Under the pieces are notes generated by a model that saw only the letters and a program-made list of their open reading frames with translations, was not told where the DNA came from and ran no database searches. DNA of 48,106 nt. Origin: Bryobacterales bacterium. Its GTDB lineage: Bacteria > Acidobacteriota > Terriglobia > Bryobacterales > Bryobacteraceae. The stretch lies in contig JADZAF010000311.1 of the NCBI GenBank assembly GCA_020852755.1, positions 1 to 48,106 on the forward strand, written 5' to 3'. Made by a program: the position numbers and the translations under genes. Below, piece after piece: positions 1 to 8,091 of this stretch (within the stretch, counting starts at the first letter, position 1; each line of letters opens with the position of its first letter).

Positions 1-398
1 TCAGTGTATCCAATCGCACGCCCGCGGTCAAACGCCCGCTCCGGACATCCGCCGGCGCCCGGGTCCTCCCATCCGCAATCGCGGCGCACCCCGCCGGTTT
101 GGACGCGGCTCGTCCCAGGGAAGCCGCAGCAGCCGCCAGGGAAGCCGGCTCTTCTCGTGCACCGGATCCGGCACTTCCTCCGCCATTCCCCCGGCCTTAC
201 CGACTCCTTGGCCTGAGGGAATCCATAACCAGCCTTTCTCCCATCACTCTGCCAGCCTCGCCCGCCGGAGACACTAAGACCGCCCCACACACGGGCAACA
301 CCCTCCTGCGGACCCCACGCGCTATCAGTAAGGCTATTACAAAGGTTCCAGCAGTACGGTGTGCATTTACGAGCAGAAATAACGTTAATATTAAAAGC
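1..398. other. Intergenic left edge, no supported gene
   Basis: No reading frame here has a ribosome binding site or a recognisable protein. The first 330 bases are C-rich and coding-like only in composition. The last 60 bases before 399 turn AT-rich (about 343-398) and probably hold the promoter of the following gene. A gene cut by the left edge cannot be excluded, but nothing supports one. Confidence 0.4.
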
Positions 399-965
399 AT
401 GATCGTGGGTGATAACGGGTTACAGTGTAACTCGGCCTGGCTGGCGCTGGTCGCCTACGTCCCCGATCCGTTGGGCCGCTTCCTGGATAAGCTGCGCAAG
501 GCCCTCACCCCGTCCTACCGTCCCCGTGCTCACGTGAGCATTCTGCCGCCCCGCCTGGTGGGTGTCCCCCATGAAAGCGTTGCCGCCCGGCTTCGCTCGA
601 TCGTCCCGAGCTTTGCCGCGTTCGACGTAGAGGCCACTGAGATCGAAGTCTTTCCGGAAACCAGCGTGATTTACCTGGAGATCGGCGCCGGCAACCAGGA
701 ACTTCGCCGCATGCATCGTACGCTGAATACGGGCGACCTGGCCTACGACGAGCCTTTCGAGTACCACCCCCACATCACCCTCGCCCAGGACCTGCCGCCG
801 GGCCAGGCGGCCGCCCTGCTGGAGAAGGCCCGTCTCGAATGGTCCCGCAGCCGGCTTCCCCGCCGCTTCAGCGTTCAGGGAGCCACCCTGTTGACCAGCG
901 CCAACCCGAACCGGTGGAAGGATCTGGAAATCATCAGCCTGAATGCCTCTCCTGCCGCGCGTTGA
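399..965 (+). CDS. 2'-5' RNA ligase superfamily protein
   Basis: This 188-residue protein belongs to the 2H phosphoesterase/2'-5' RNA ligase superfamily, whose members act on 2',3'-cyclic or 2'-5' linked RNA ends. Both catalytic HxTx/HxSx signatures are visible: HVSI about 45 residues from the start, and HITL about 45 residues further in the centre, in the context HPHITLAQ. Their spacing fits a single two-lobed domain filling the whole protein. I chose the ATG at 399 because homology-like sequence starts there and the frame upstream is low-complexity. No clear Shine-Dalgarno is present, so a leaderless start or the GTG at 405 is possible. It converges on the next gene with a gap of about 12 bases. 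The exact substrate cannot be told. Confidence 0.85.
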   Translation: MIVGDNGLQCNSAWLALVAYVPDPLGRFLDKLRKALTPSYRPRAHVSILPPRLVGVPHESVAARLRSIVPSFAAFDVEATEIEVFPETSVIYLEIGAGNQELRRMHRTLNTGDLAYDEPFEYHPHITLAQDLPPGQAAALLEKARLEWSRSRLPRRFSVQGATLLTSANPNRWKDLEIISLNASPAAR

Positions 966-977
966 GCGCAGCGGCCG

Positions 978-1463
978 TCACTTCTCGAACAGTTCGATCT
1001 GTTCTTTCGGCGCCGGCCGGGGTTTGCGGCGCGTCAGCGGGCTGCCCACCACGCCCAGCACCTGGAACTCCTCCAGCGCCGCCCGGGGGACAAAAACACG
1101 CTGCTGCGAGAACGAGGGATCGGGGGGGACCAGGATGAACCCGGCCGGGTCCAGGCGGAGCAGGTCGTTCAACAGAACCCCCTCCATCGTCTCCTGGTCC
1201 TTGAACCGCATCCGAACCCACAACCCCCCGATCTTGGGGCGGGTATTGAACAACTTGGGTCCGGGCGGCTCCTCGGCCAGGTCGAAGTCGCGGACGAAAT
1301 ACACGGTCTTGATTTCCGTGTACGGCAGGATGACCACCGTCCCGTCCGGCCGCAGCAGCTCCAGTCCCTCGGCCCGCAGGTAGGTCTGGGGATTCACGAA
1401 CCCCACCAGCGATTCCCGGTCGAACCGGCGGATCAGTACTTTCTTATTGGTGGACCCGCTCAA
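978..1463 (-). CDS. Conserved hypothetical protein
   Basis: I do not recognise a named family with certainty. The 161-residue product is soluble, with no signal peptide or membrane segment. It has alternating beta-strand-like stretches (KKVLIRRF, GTVVILPYTEIKTVYFVRDF, FVPRAALEEFQVLGVVG) and ends in a basic tail with EQIELFEK. I chose the TTG start at 1463 because GGAGG lies 7 bases upstream and the frame before it is not protein-like. It is divergent from xerD with overlapping promoters, and a TACAAT -10 box reads into it at 1515-1510. The pattern suggests a small regulatory or nucleic-acid-associated beta-rich protein, but that is only a guess. Confidence 0.75.
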   Translation of the reverse strand: MSGSTNKKVLIRRFDRESLVGFVNPQTYLRAEGLELLRPDGTVVILPYTEIKTVYFVRDFDLAEEPPGPKLFNTRPKIGGLWVRMRFKDQETMEGVLLNDLLRLDPAGFILVPPDPSFSQQRVFVPRAALEEFQVLGVVGSPLTRRKPRPAPKEQIELFEK

Positions 1464-1490
1464 AATCGCGCCTCCGGGACCGGAGCTGTT

Positions 1491-1519
1491 TTTAACATTT
1501 CCCGGCGGTATTGTATCAT
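1491..1519. promoter_or_regulatory. Overlapping divergent promoters
   Basis: On the plus strand TTTAAC (1491-1496) and TATCAT (1514-1519) are 17 bp apart and put the start point about at the xerD ATG (1527). On the minus strand TACAAT (1515-1510) reads toward the gene at 1463. The two -10 boxes share bases, so the two promoters should compete for polymerase. This is predicted from sequence only. Confidence 0.5.
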
Positions 1520-1526
1520 TGGCTCG

Positions 1527-2438
1527 ATGCCAGGAGCGGACGGAAACCTGCAGCAACCGGCTCTTCCGGGCCAGATTGCGGCGTTTCTCGATTTTTGCAG
1601 GGTCGAAAAGGGGCTCTCGGCCAGTACCCTGGAGGCCTACGGCCGGGATCTGGAACGTTTCGCCTGGTACCTGAAGACCAGCAGCCCGGCCACCCACCCG
1701 GAAATGGTCCGCCGCTACCTGGACTCACTCTATCACTCCGGCCTCAGCAGCCGCTCCATAGCCCGGCACCTCACTACGCTTCGCAATCTTTATTCCTATC
1801 TTTTGCGGGAGGGGCAGGTTGACGCCGACCCGACCGAGAACATTCGCAGCCCCAGACAATGGAGGGAGATTCCCAAATTCCTGACCTTGGAGCAGGTGGA
1901 AAAACTGGTTGCCGCACCCGACTTGGCCAGGCCTAACGGCTTGCGCGACCGGGCCATGCTGGAGTTGCTGTATGCCACCGGGATGCGGGTGTCCGAGATC
2001 TGCTCTACCCGGGTGGCCGACCTGAACGCCGGCATGGGCTTCGTACGCATTACCGGAAAGGGCAACAAGCAGCGCGTGGTGCCGGTCGGCCGGCAGGCCC
2101 TGGCGGCGATCGAAGCCTACCTCCGGGACGGACGGCCGCGGCTTCTGCAGGGTCGCGTGAGCGAATACCTGTTCGTCACCGCCCGGGGCGGCAAGCTCAC
2201 CCGTCAGGGATTCTGGAAGCTCCTGGAAGGGTTGGGCAGGCGGGCCGGGATCTTCCACGATCTTTCACCCCACGTCATCCGGCACAGTTTCGCCACGCAC
2301 TTATTGGAGCGGGGCGCGGATTTGCGAAGCGTTCAAACCATGCTCGGCCATGCCGACATTTCGACAACCCAGATCTATACGCACGTAATGCGGTCGAGAC
2401 TGCGTCAGATGGTCGACCGGCACCACCCCCGGGCCTGA
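1527..2438 (+). CDS. xerD: Tyrosine recombinase XerD
   Basis: Site-specific recombinase that, with XerC, resolves chromosome dimers at dif during cell division. The 303-residue length is normal. An N-terminal SAM-like core-binding domain (about 12-95) precedes the catalytic domain (about 115-295). All catalytic residues are visible: R154 in TGMRVSE, K178 in GKGNKQR, H249 and R252 in SPHVIRHSFATHLLERGADL, H275 in LGHADISTTQIYTHV, and Y284. The protein ends in HHPRA, as E. coli XerD does, which favours XerD over XerC. No phage or integron context is present, so this is the housekeeping recombinase. The ATG at 1527 has no Shine-Dalgarno and sits about 7 nt after a TATCAT box, consistent with a leaderless transcript. 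Confidence 0.93.
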   Translation: MPGADGNLQQPALPGQIAAFLDFCRVEKGLSASTLEAYGRDLERFAWYLKTSSPATHPEMVRRYLDSLYHSGLSSRSIARHLTTLRNLYSYLLREGQVDADPTENIRSPRQWREIPKFLTLEQVEKLVAAPDLARPNGLRDRAMLELLYATGMRVSEICSTRVADLNAGMGFVRITGKGNKQRVVPVGRQALAAIEAYLRDGRPRLLQGRVSEYLFVTARGGKLTRQGFWKLLEGLGRRAGIFHDLSPHVIRHSFATHLLERGADLRSVQTMLGHADISTTQIYTHVMRSRLRQMVDRHHPRA

Positions 2439-2460
2439 ACGGCCGGGGCACCAAGCGAGA

Positions 2461-3753
2461 GTGAGCGCCATGAGCGACTACATGTTCATGCTGGAAAGCC
2501 ATTTGAGTCCCGACCAGAACCGGGCGGTGGCGGCGGTTCAACTCGGGGCGGCCAAGGCTAACGTGAATCTCTTCCTCACCGGCGGCGCGATGCGGGATAT
2601 GCTGGGCGGTTTCCGGGTCCGCGACCTCGATTTCGTAGTCGAAGGCAATGCCCTGAAAGTGGCCCAATCGGTGGCGGAATCGGCGGAGGCCCGCATCGAG
2701 GCTGCCGACGACCGGCGGCGTGTGGCCGACCTGCTGTTCCCCGGCGGGGTCACCGTCCAGATCGGCATGGCCCGGCAGGAGCGCAGCGCCAGGGCGGGCG
2801 CCCGGCCGCAGGTCGCGCCCGCGACCATCCAGGAAGACCTGCGCCGCAGGGATTTCACCATCAACGCCATCGCCCTGTCGCTGGCGCGCGCCTCCCGGGG
2901 ACTGCTGCTGGATCCCCTGAACGGCCTGGCCGACCTGCAGAACCGCGAGCTGCGCACCGCCGGCCCCTACTCCTTCGCCGACGACCCCTCGCGGCTGCTC
3001 CGCTTCGTCCGGTTGAAGACCCGGCTCGGTTTTCAGGTGGACCCGCGCACCCAGTCCCAGTACGACAACGCCAGGCGGCAGATGCTGGAAAAAGGAATCC
3101 CGGCCCGCACCCTTCTCGGGGAACTGCGCCAGGCCGCCGGCGAAACCAATTTCACCGAAGTGGTGCAGGCCTTCGCGGCCGAGCGGCTGCTCTCCCTCTA
3201 TTCCCCGGCCCTGGAAGGGGCCAAGCTAAACCTGGCGGGACTCGCCCGGCTCGAGAAGATCCGGCGGCTGCTTCCGGCCGGCGAGGAGCACCGCTTTCCG
3301 AATCTCGAGCCGTTTCTGTTCGTGCTGTGCGAGAAACTCGCGCCCCGGGAAAGAGACGCTTTTTCAGCCAGGATCGGGATGACCACGGCGGAGCGCAACG
3401 CCTGGCAGAAGCTGCCGGCAAGAACCCGGAAGCTGGCCGCCGGCCTTAGGGCGCCCGGCCTGCGGCGGCCCTCCCAGGTGTACCAGCTGCTCTCCAGGGC
3501 CCCGGGCGAGGAGATCGTCTTCGTGCTCTATCACGACGCCGTCAAACTGGCCCAGGAGCGCATCCGGAATTATCTGCAGAAGTACCTCCCGCTGGCCCTG
3601 GAGACCTCGGATTCGGAGGTGGACGCCGGGGGAGCCGCGCCAGGCAGCGCTCGTTTTCAGAAAGCGCGCGAGGAACTGATCGCCCGGCGGCTCAACGAAC
3701 GGCCCAAGAAAGTGGAGCCCCCCGCCGAGGACCCCCAATCGGCACACCCGTAG
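2461..3753 (+). CDS. CCA-adding enzyme / poly(A) polymerase family nucleotidyltransferase
   Basis: Class II nucleotidyltransferase that adds nucleotides to RNA 3' ends, either CCA to tRNA or A-tails. The head domain is clear: GGAMRD at 41-46, the metal-binding DxD in VRDLDFVVEG (D55 and D57), and LRRRDFTINAIAL at 127-138. The neck motif DDPSRLLRFVRLKTRLGF follows at 174-191. The C-terminal half (about 200-430) is helical and poorly conserved, ending in a charged tail rich in E, P and K. No HD phosphohydrolase domain is seen. The frame opens with GTG at 2461. The ATG at 2470 is an equally good start, and neither has a strong Shine-Dalgarno. Which of the two enzyme activities it has cannot be decided from the sequence alone. 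Confidence 0.88.
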   Translation: MSAMSDYMFMLESHLSPDQNRAVAAVQLGAAKANVNLFLTGGAMRDMLGGFRVRDLDFVVEGNALKVAQSVAESAEARIEAADDRRRVADLLFPGGVTVQIGMARQERSARAGARPQVAPATIQEDLRRRDFTINAIALSLARASRGLLLDPLNGLADLQNRELRTAGPYSFADDPSRLLRFVRLKTRLGFQVDPRTQSQYDNARRQMLEKGIPARTLLGELRQAAGETNFTEVVQAFAAERLLSLYSPALEGAKLNLAGLARLEKIRRLLPAGEEHRFPNLEPFLFVLCEKLAPRERDAFSARIGMTTAERNAWQKLPARTRKLAAGLRAPGLRRPSQVYQLLSRAPGEEIVFVLYHDAVKLAQERIRNYLQKYLPLALETSDSEVDAGGAAPGSARFQKAREELIARRLNERPKKVEPPAEDPQSAHP

Positions 3754-3950
3754 CAGACCCGTCATTTCAGGTTTGCCGGCGTCGGCGGAACGTCCGGCCT
3801 GTCCCCGGGTTTGCCGGTGCCCCCGGCTTGTCTGTTTGTCTTTTCCCCGAGAACTCTGCTACCCTTTATTGAACCATTCCAGAGTTGCCGGTCTGTGCGC
3901 CGGAACCCATCAAAAGGCGGAGAGCCGTCACCAGAACGGGAAGGATATTG

Positions 3951-4358
3951 ATGAGTAGAACTGTGGCCCGGAAGGACCAGGACGTTCACAGCGCCTATCG
4001 CACCATGCTGTTGGAAAAGAAACGTTCGGTCTTGCGATCTCTGGGCATCAAGTCGGATACGATAGCCGCGCTCGGCCGCGTTGCCGAGGAGGATCAGGCG
4101 CCCATTTCGCACGAGGAATTCGTCAGTTCCCGCCTCAACACGCTGGAGTACGCCGGCCTTCGACTGGTGAACGAAGCCCTGGACCGGATCGAGTCCGGGG
4201 ACTACGGCACCTGCCTGCTCTGCGAGAAACCGATCCCCGAGAAACGCCTCCGCGCCCTGCCCTGGGCCCGCTACTGTGTGACCTGCCAGGAGCGGAGCGC
4301 ATTGCTCGAGGCCGAGCCGGAGGCCGAGGAAATGGCCCGGCCGTCGCTCACCTGGTAG
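3951..4358 (+). CDS. DksA/TraR C4-type zinc finger protein
   Basis: RNA polymerase secondary-channel regulator family. The 135-residue protein has a helical N-terminal part (about 10-85), which would form the coiled coil. A C4 zinc finger follows, CLLC at about 92-95 and CVTC about 20 residues later. The segment GDYGTCLLCEKPIP is typical of DksA/TraR proteins. The ATG at 3951 follows GGGAAGGATATTG, a good ribosome binding site; the open frame upstream lacks one. It is monocistronic in appearance, between the nucleotidyltransferase and ffh. I infer a general transcription role rather than a mobile-element one. The acidic tip residues of true DksA could not be verified by eye. Confidence 0.85.
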   Translation: MSRTVARKDQDVHSAYRTMLLEKKRSVLRSLGIKSDTIAALGRVAEEDQAPISHEEFVSSRLNTLEYAGLRLVNEALDRIESGDYGTCLLCEKPIPEKRLRALPWARYCVTCQERSALLEAEPEAEEMARPSLTW

Positions 4359-4375
4359 CCCGCGCCCGCCGCCGG

Positions 4376-4406
4376 TTGGACACCCCGGAGCACCCTGTCT
4401 TACAAT
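4376..4406 (+). promoter_or_regulatory. Predicted ffh promoter
   Basis: TTGGAC (4376-4381) and TACAAT (4401-4406) are separated by 19 bp. The leader to the ffh ATG at 4458 would be about 45 nt. The spacer is slightly long, so this is a moderate prediction. Confidence 0.4.
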
Positions 4407-4457
4407 GAGGGAAACGCCCTTGAGCGGAAGTGTGCCCTCAAGCCCCGTGATTCGATC

Positions 4458-5798
4458 ATGTTCGAAAACCTGAGCGAGAAGTTGCAGCGGGTTTTCAAAA
4501 ACCTGCGCGGAGAAGGCCGCCTGACCGCCGCCAACATGGAGACGGCCCTGCGGGAGATCCGCGTCGCTCTGCTGGAAGCCGATGTCAACTTCCGGGTGGT
4601 CAAGCAGCTGATCGAAAGCATCCGCGAAAAGGCCATGGGCGAAGAGGTGCTCACGGCGCTTTCTCCCGCCCAGCAAGTGGTCAAGATCGTCAATGAGGAA
4701 CTGGTCAAGATCCTCGGCAGCCACCAGTCCAAGCTGCGTTTCGCCAACGAGCCGCCCACCAGCATGCTGGTCGTGGGCCTGCAGGGCTCGGGCAAGACCA
4801 CATCGACCGGCAAGCTGGCCCGCTGGCTTTCGAGGAACGGCCACCGGCCCATGATGGTTTCGGTGGACGTCTACCGGCCTGCCGCCCGCGAGCAGTTGCG
4901 CATCGTCGCCCGGGACGTCGGCCTGCCCGCCTACGACGGCGGCGCCGAGGAAAAGACGCCGCTGGACCTGGCCCGGGGAGCCCGGCGCGAGGCCGCCAAC
5001 ACAGGGCACGACGTGCTGCTGGTTGACACCGCCGGACGGCTGCACATCGACGACGAGCTGATGATCGAGCTGCAGCAGTTGAAGGACCTGCTCTCGCCCG
5101 TCGAGATCCTGTTCGTGGCCGATGCCATGACCGGGCAGGACGCGGTCCGTTCCGCCGACGAGTTTCACAAGCGGCTCGGCATCACCGGGGTGATCCTGAC
5201 CAAGATGGACGGCGACGCCCGGGGCGGCGCGGCGCTCTCCATCCGCCACGTGACCGGGCAGCCGGTCAAGTTCGTGGGCCTGGGGGAGAAAGCCGACGCG
5301 CTCGAGCCGTTTCATCCCGACCGCGCCGCCTCCCGCATCCTGGGGATGGGCGACATCCTGTCTTTTATCGAGAAGGCCGAAGAGGCCATCGACAAGAAGC
5401 AGGCGGTCGAGATCCAGCGGAAGCTGCTGGACAACGAATTCACGCTGGAGGACTTCCGCGATCAGCTCCGCCAGCTTAAGAAACTGGGGCCGCTCGATTC
5501 CATCCTTTCGATGATGCCCAAGGTGGGCATGCTCAAGGAGCTGAAGGACGTCAAAGTCGACGAGAACGAGGTCACCCGGGTGGTGGCCATCATCGATTCC
5601 ATGACCCCCGGCGAGCGCGCCAATCACATGATCATCAATGGCAGCCGGCGGCGGCGCATCGCGCGCGGCAGCGGAACCAGCGTGCAGGAAGTGAACCAGC
5701 TGCTGAAGCAGTACGCGCAGGCCCGGAAGATGATGAAGAGCCTTTCGGGCGGGTTCCTTGGCAAGAAACTCGGCAAGTTCAAGTTACCGGTAATGTAG
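4458..5798 (+). CDS. ffh: Signal recognition particle protein Ffh
   Basis: SRP54 homologue. It binds signal peptides and 4.5S RNA and, with FtsY, delivers ribosomes to the translocon. Its 446 residues are in the family range. It has an N domain (1-90) and a G domain with GLQGSGKTT at 107-115, DVYRPAAREQL, DTAGRLHID and TKMDGDARGG. The methionine-rich M domain runs from about 325 to the end, with SMMPKVG, the RNA-binding SRRRRIARGSGTS motif and MMKSL. It is followed 70 bp later by rpsP, the classic ffh-rpsP-rimM-trmD-rplS order. No close Shine-Dalgarno precedes the ATG. The genomic position of the 4.5S RNA is not in this window. Confidence 0.97.
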   Translation: MFENLSEKLQRVFKNLRGEGRLTAANMETALREIRVALLEADVNFRVVKQLIESIREKAMGEEVLTALSPAQQVVKIVNEELVKILGSHQSKLRFANEPPTSMLVVGLQGSGKTTSTGKLARWLSRNGHRPMMVSVDVYRPAAREQLRIVARDVGLPAYDGGAEEKTPLDLARGARREAANTGHDVLLVDTAGRLHIDDELMIELQQLKDLLSPVEILFVADAMTGQDAVRSADEFHKRLGITGVILTKMDGDARGGAALSIRHVTGQPVKFVGLGEKADALEPFHPDRAASRILGMGDILSFIEKAEEAIDKKQAVEIQRKLLDNEFTLEDFRDQLRQLKKLGPLDSILSMMPKVGMLKELKDVKVDENEVTRVVAIIDSMTPGERANHMIINGSRRRRIARGSGTSVQEVNQLLKQYAQARKMMKSLSGGFLGKKLGKFKLPVM

Positions 5799-5868
5799 AA
5801 AAGCGGCCGTGACGCGCGGCGCCTCCGGGCGGCCGGCGCGGCCCGCGGCCTGAAGAGAGCAGAAACGA

Positions 5869-6126
5869 ATGCTTATGATTCGCCTGGCGCGGTTTGGCGC
5901 CAAGAAGAGACCGTTCTATCGCATCGTGGTGATCGAAAAGGAGCGGGCCTGCAACGGCCGCAACATCGAAGTGGTGGGCCAGTACAATCCGCTGACGAAT
6001 CCCGCCCAGGTCACCCTTAACTATGACCGGATCGCCTACTGGAAGAGCGTAGGCGCCCAGACGTCGGACACCGTGTCGCGGCTTCTGGAGAAGAACCCGC
6101 GTCCGGCCGAGCAGCCCGCTGCGTAA
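5869..6126 (+). CDS. rpsP: 30S ribosomal protein S16
   Basis: Small-subunit ribosomal protein that stabilises the 16S 5' domain. The 85-residue length and the opening IRLARFGAKKRPFYRIVV are diagnostic, followed by GRNIEVVGQYNPLTNP and a helical end KSVGAQTSDTVSRLLEK. Two in-frame ATGs exist (5869 and 5875); MIRLARFG from 5875 aligns equally well with the family. An AGAGAG stretch upstream may serve as ribosome binding site. It sits between ffh and khpA. A U-run follows the gene, so expression may partly uncouple from the downstream rimM-trmD group. Confidence 0.97.
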   Translation: MLMIRLARFGAKKRPFYRIVVIEKERACNGRNIEVVGQYNPLTNPAQVTLNYDRIAYWKSVGAQTSDTVSRLLEKNPRPAEQPAA

Positions 6127-6161
6127 GCCGGAACCCGGCCTGCACCTGGATAACCGTACCG

Positions 6162-6184
6162 GCCCGGCCTGGGGGCTTTTTTTT
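6162..6184 (+). terminator. Weak terminator-like stem with U-run after rpsP
   Basis: A short GCCC/GGGC stem (6162-6165 with 6173-6176) is followed by eight T residues at 6177-6184. An alternative longer pairing AAGCC (6125-6129) with GGCTT is possible. The stem is short, so it may be partial termination or a pause site before khpA. Confidence 0.35.
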
Positions 6185-6258
6185 ACACAGTCTGGCGAGC
6201 GGTCTCCATCGCCCTGATTTTAGCGTCTGTTACGATAAAAAGAGCAGGAGGCGCAGGG

Positions 6259-6489
6259 ATGAAGCAGCTGGTCGAAGACATTGCGAAGGCTCTAGTGGAC
6301 ATTCCCGAGGAAGTTGCGGTACGCGAGGTGGAAGGGGAGCAGGTTACCGTCCTGGAACTGCGCGTCGCCCCCAGCGATCTGGGCAAAGTCATCGGGAAAC
6401 AAGGCAGGACTGCACGATCGATCCGTACCATCCTGGGCGCGGCCGGGATGAAGCTCAACCGCCGGTTCACGCTGGAAATATTGGAGTAG
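6259..6489 (+). CDS. khpA: KH domain RNA-binding protein KhpA
   Basis: Small single-KH-domain protein (76 residues) of the YlqC/KhpA family. These bind RNA, pair with KhpB in many bacteria and affect cell elongation and division. The KH signature [19 protein letters not shown] with the GxxG loop is in the middle of the protein. The N-terminal [19 protein letters not shown] and the ending RRFTLEILE also match the family. A strong GGAGG lies about 10 nt before the ATG. Its position between rpsP and rimM is the usual one for khpA. The gene ends 35 bases before the annotated rimM start, and the rimM frame stays open back to and past this stop codon. Confidence 0.93.
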   Translation: MKQLVEDIAKALVDIPEEVAVREVEGEQVTVLELRVAPSDLGKVIGKQGRTARSIRTILGAAGMKLNRRFTLEILE

Positions 6490-6524
6490 TTCTGAAAAGC
6501 GAAGGGAGCTGGGTCGCCATCGCC

Positions 6525-7001
6525 GTGCTCACGCGGACCCGCGGCCACCACGGTGAGTTGATCGCGGTTCCCCTCAGCGGCCGGCCTGAACGTTTCCGGG
6601 AGTTACGGCGGGTCTTCCTGTTCGGCGACGGCTCGCCCGCCGAGGTGGAGTCCGTCTGGAACCACCAGGGCCGCTGGATCTTCAAGTTTCGCGGGATCGA
6701 CACGATCTCCGACGCCGAGCGCCTGGCCGGGGCCGAAGTCCGCGTCCCGGTCGAGGAACGCGCCGGGCTTCCGCCCGGAGAGTACTACCACTCCGACCTG
6801 ATCGGTTGCGATGTTGTGGATCGCGAAGGCCGCCCGGTCGGGCGGGTGGCGGACTTCAAGGACGCCGGCGGTTCCGGGCTGCTGGAACTGGATAGCGGAC
6901 TCCTGATTCCCTTCGCCAGGTCCATCTGCGTCGAGATCAATCCCGCCCTGGGTAGAATCGTGGTGGATCTGCCGGAAGGACTCGCCGACCTGAACCGCTG
7001 A
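6525..7001 (+). CDS. rimM: Ribosome maturation factor RimM
   Basis: Assists 30S subunit head assembly by binding ribosomal protein S19. The RimM N-terminal beta-barrel ([16 protein letters not shown]) and C-terminal PRC barrel ([17 protein letters not shown]...[29 protein letters not shown]) are both visible. The first usual start codon is the GTG at 6525. However, the frame stays open upstream and encodes WVAIA directly before it, which completes the first RimM beta strand. True initiation may therefore be at a rare codon such as ATC 6519 (GGGAG lies 10 nt ahead) or CTG 6492. The stop overlaps the trmD start by one base, so the two are translationally coupled. Confidence 0.93.
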   Translation: MLTRTRGHHGELIAVPLSGRPERFRELRRVFLFGDGSPAEVESVWNHQGRWIFKFRGIDTISDAERLAGAEVRVPVEERAGLPPGEYYHSDLIGCDVVDREGRPVGRVADFKDAGGSGLLELDSGLLIPFARSICVEINPALGRIVVDLPEGLADLNR

Positions 7002-7720
7002 TGATCTTCCACGTCCTGACTATTTTCCCCGAGTTTTTCCGGGGACCGTTCGAACACGGGGTGGTTGCCCGCGCCCGCAACGCCGGGGCACTCGAAATCC
7101 GGGTGCATGATCTGAGAGAATGGACTTTTGACCGCCACCGTACGGTGGACGACCGTCCCTTCGGCGGAGGCGAGGGCATGCTGTTGAAGCCGGAGCCGCT
7201 GTTCCGCGCTGTCGAATCGTTATGGCCGGAGCGCGGCCGGGACCGTGCCGTGATCCTGCTCTCGGCCCAAGGCCGTTTGTTCGACCAGGCGGCCGCCCGG
7301 CGCTACAGCGGGATGAGTGAATTGCTGCTCCTTTGCGGGCGGTATGAAGGCGTGGACGAGCGGGTCGCCGAGCATCTGGCCGACGAGGAAGTTTCCGTCG
7401 GCGATTATGTGTTGAGCGGCGGCGAGCTGGCGGCGGCGGTGGTGATTGACGCGGTGGCCCGCCTGCTGCCCGGAGTGCTGGGAAACAGGGATTCGGCCGT
7501 GTACGAGTCGTTCGGCGAGTCCGGGGGGCTCGATTGTCCCCAATACACCCGGCCGGCCGACTTTCGGGGCTGGCGGGTACCCCAGCCCCTGCTGGACGGG
7601 AATCACGCCGAGATCCGCCGCTGGCGGCGGCGGGCCGCGGCCGAAAAAACGGCACGGCTCCGCCCGGATTTGCTGCGGCCGCCGCAACCGGACGGCGAGG
7701 GCGGCGAAGGAAAGATTTGA
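7001..7720 (+). CDS. trmD: tRNA (guanine-N1)-methyltransferase TrmD
   Basis: Makes m1G37 in tRNAs, preventing +1 frameshifting, using S-adenosylmethionine. The 239 residues match the SPOUT family. The start [13 protein letters not shown] and the phrases [55 protein letters not shown] and [29 protein letters not shown] are diagnostic. The trefoil-knot SAM site is in the [10 protein letters not shown] and GDYVLSGGE regions. The ATG overlaps the rimM stop (TGATG), and rplS follows 13 bp later, as in many bacteria. The C-terminal end is Arg- and Glu-rich and ends normally. Confidence 0.97.
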   Translation: MIFHVLTIFPEFFRGPFEHGVVARARNAGALEIRVHDLREWTFDRHRTVDDRPFGGGEGMLLKPEPLFRAVESLWPERGRDRAVILLSAQGRLFDQAAARRYSGMSELLLLCGRYEGVDERVAEHLADEEVSVGDYVLSGGELAAAVVIDAVARLLPGVLGNRDSAVYESFGESGGLDCPQYTRPADFRGWRVPQPLLDGNHAEIRRWRRRAAAEKTARLRPDLLRPPQPDGEGGEGKI

Positions 7721-7733
7721 AGGAATGACGTCG

Positions 7734-8081
7734 ATGAATAACGCGTTGCTGACCAAGTACATCAACAAGAACAAGCGCACCGATACGCCGGAGATCCGCC
7801 CCGGCGACACCATCCGGGTGTACGTAAAGATCAAGGAAGGCGACAAGGAACGCCTGCAGGCTTTCGAGGGAACTCTCATCGCCCGCAAGAACAGCGGGAT
7901 GGGCGAATCCATCACGGTGCGCAAGATGAGCTTCGGCCACGGCGTCGAACGCATCTTCCCGCTTCACGCCCGCGTGGTGGACCGCATCGACGTCATCCGC
8001 ACCGGCCGGGTTCGCAGGGCCAAGCTCTACTACCTGCGCGGCTTGCGGGGGAAAGCGGCGCGTCTCCGCGAGCGTACCTGA
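7734..8081 (+). CDS. rplS: 50S ribosomal protein L19
   Basis: Large-subunit protein at the 30S-50S interface. The 115 residues contain the family signatures [94 protein letters not shown] preferred the ATG at 7734 because AAGGA lies 9 bases upstream; the ATG at 7725 is the alternative and adds three residues. It ends the rimM-trmD-rplS set and is followed 10 bp later by rnhB, so they are probably one transcript. Confidence 0.96.
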   Translation: MNNALLTKYINKNKRTDTPEIRPGDTIRVYVKIKEGDKERLQAFEGTLIARKNSGMGESITVRKMSFGHGVERIFPLHARVVDRIDVIRTGRVRRAKLYYLRGLRGKAARLRERT

Positions 8082-8091
8082 ACGGCGGACC

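Noticed and set aside
1..216. Short frame at the left edge
   Set aside because: Pro/Arg/Ser-rich, no ribosome binding site, no recognisable features.
3762..5627. 621-codon minus-strand frame opposite ffh and the DksA-like gene
   Set aside because: Antisense shadow of ffh; composition of Leu, Gly and His as expected from reversed codons, with no family features.
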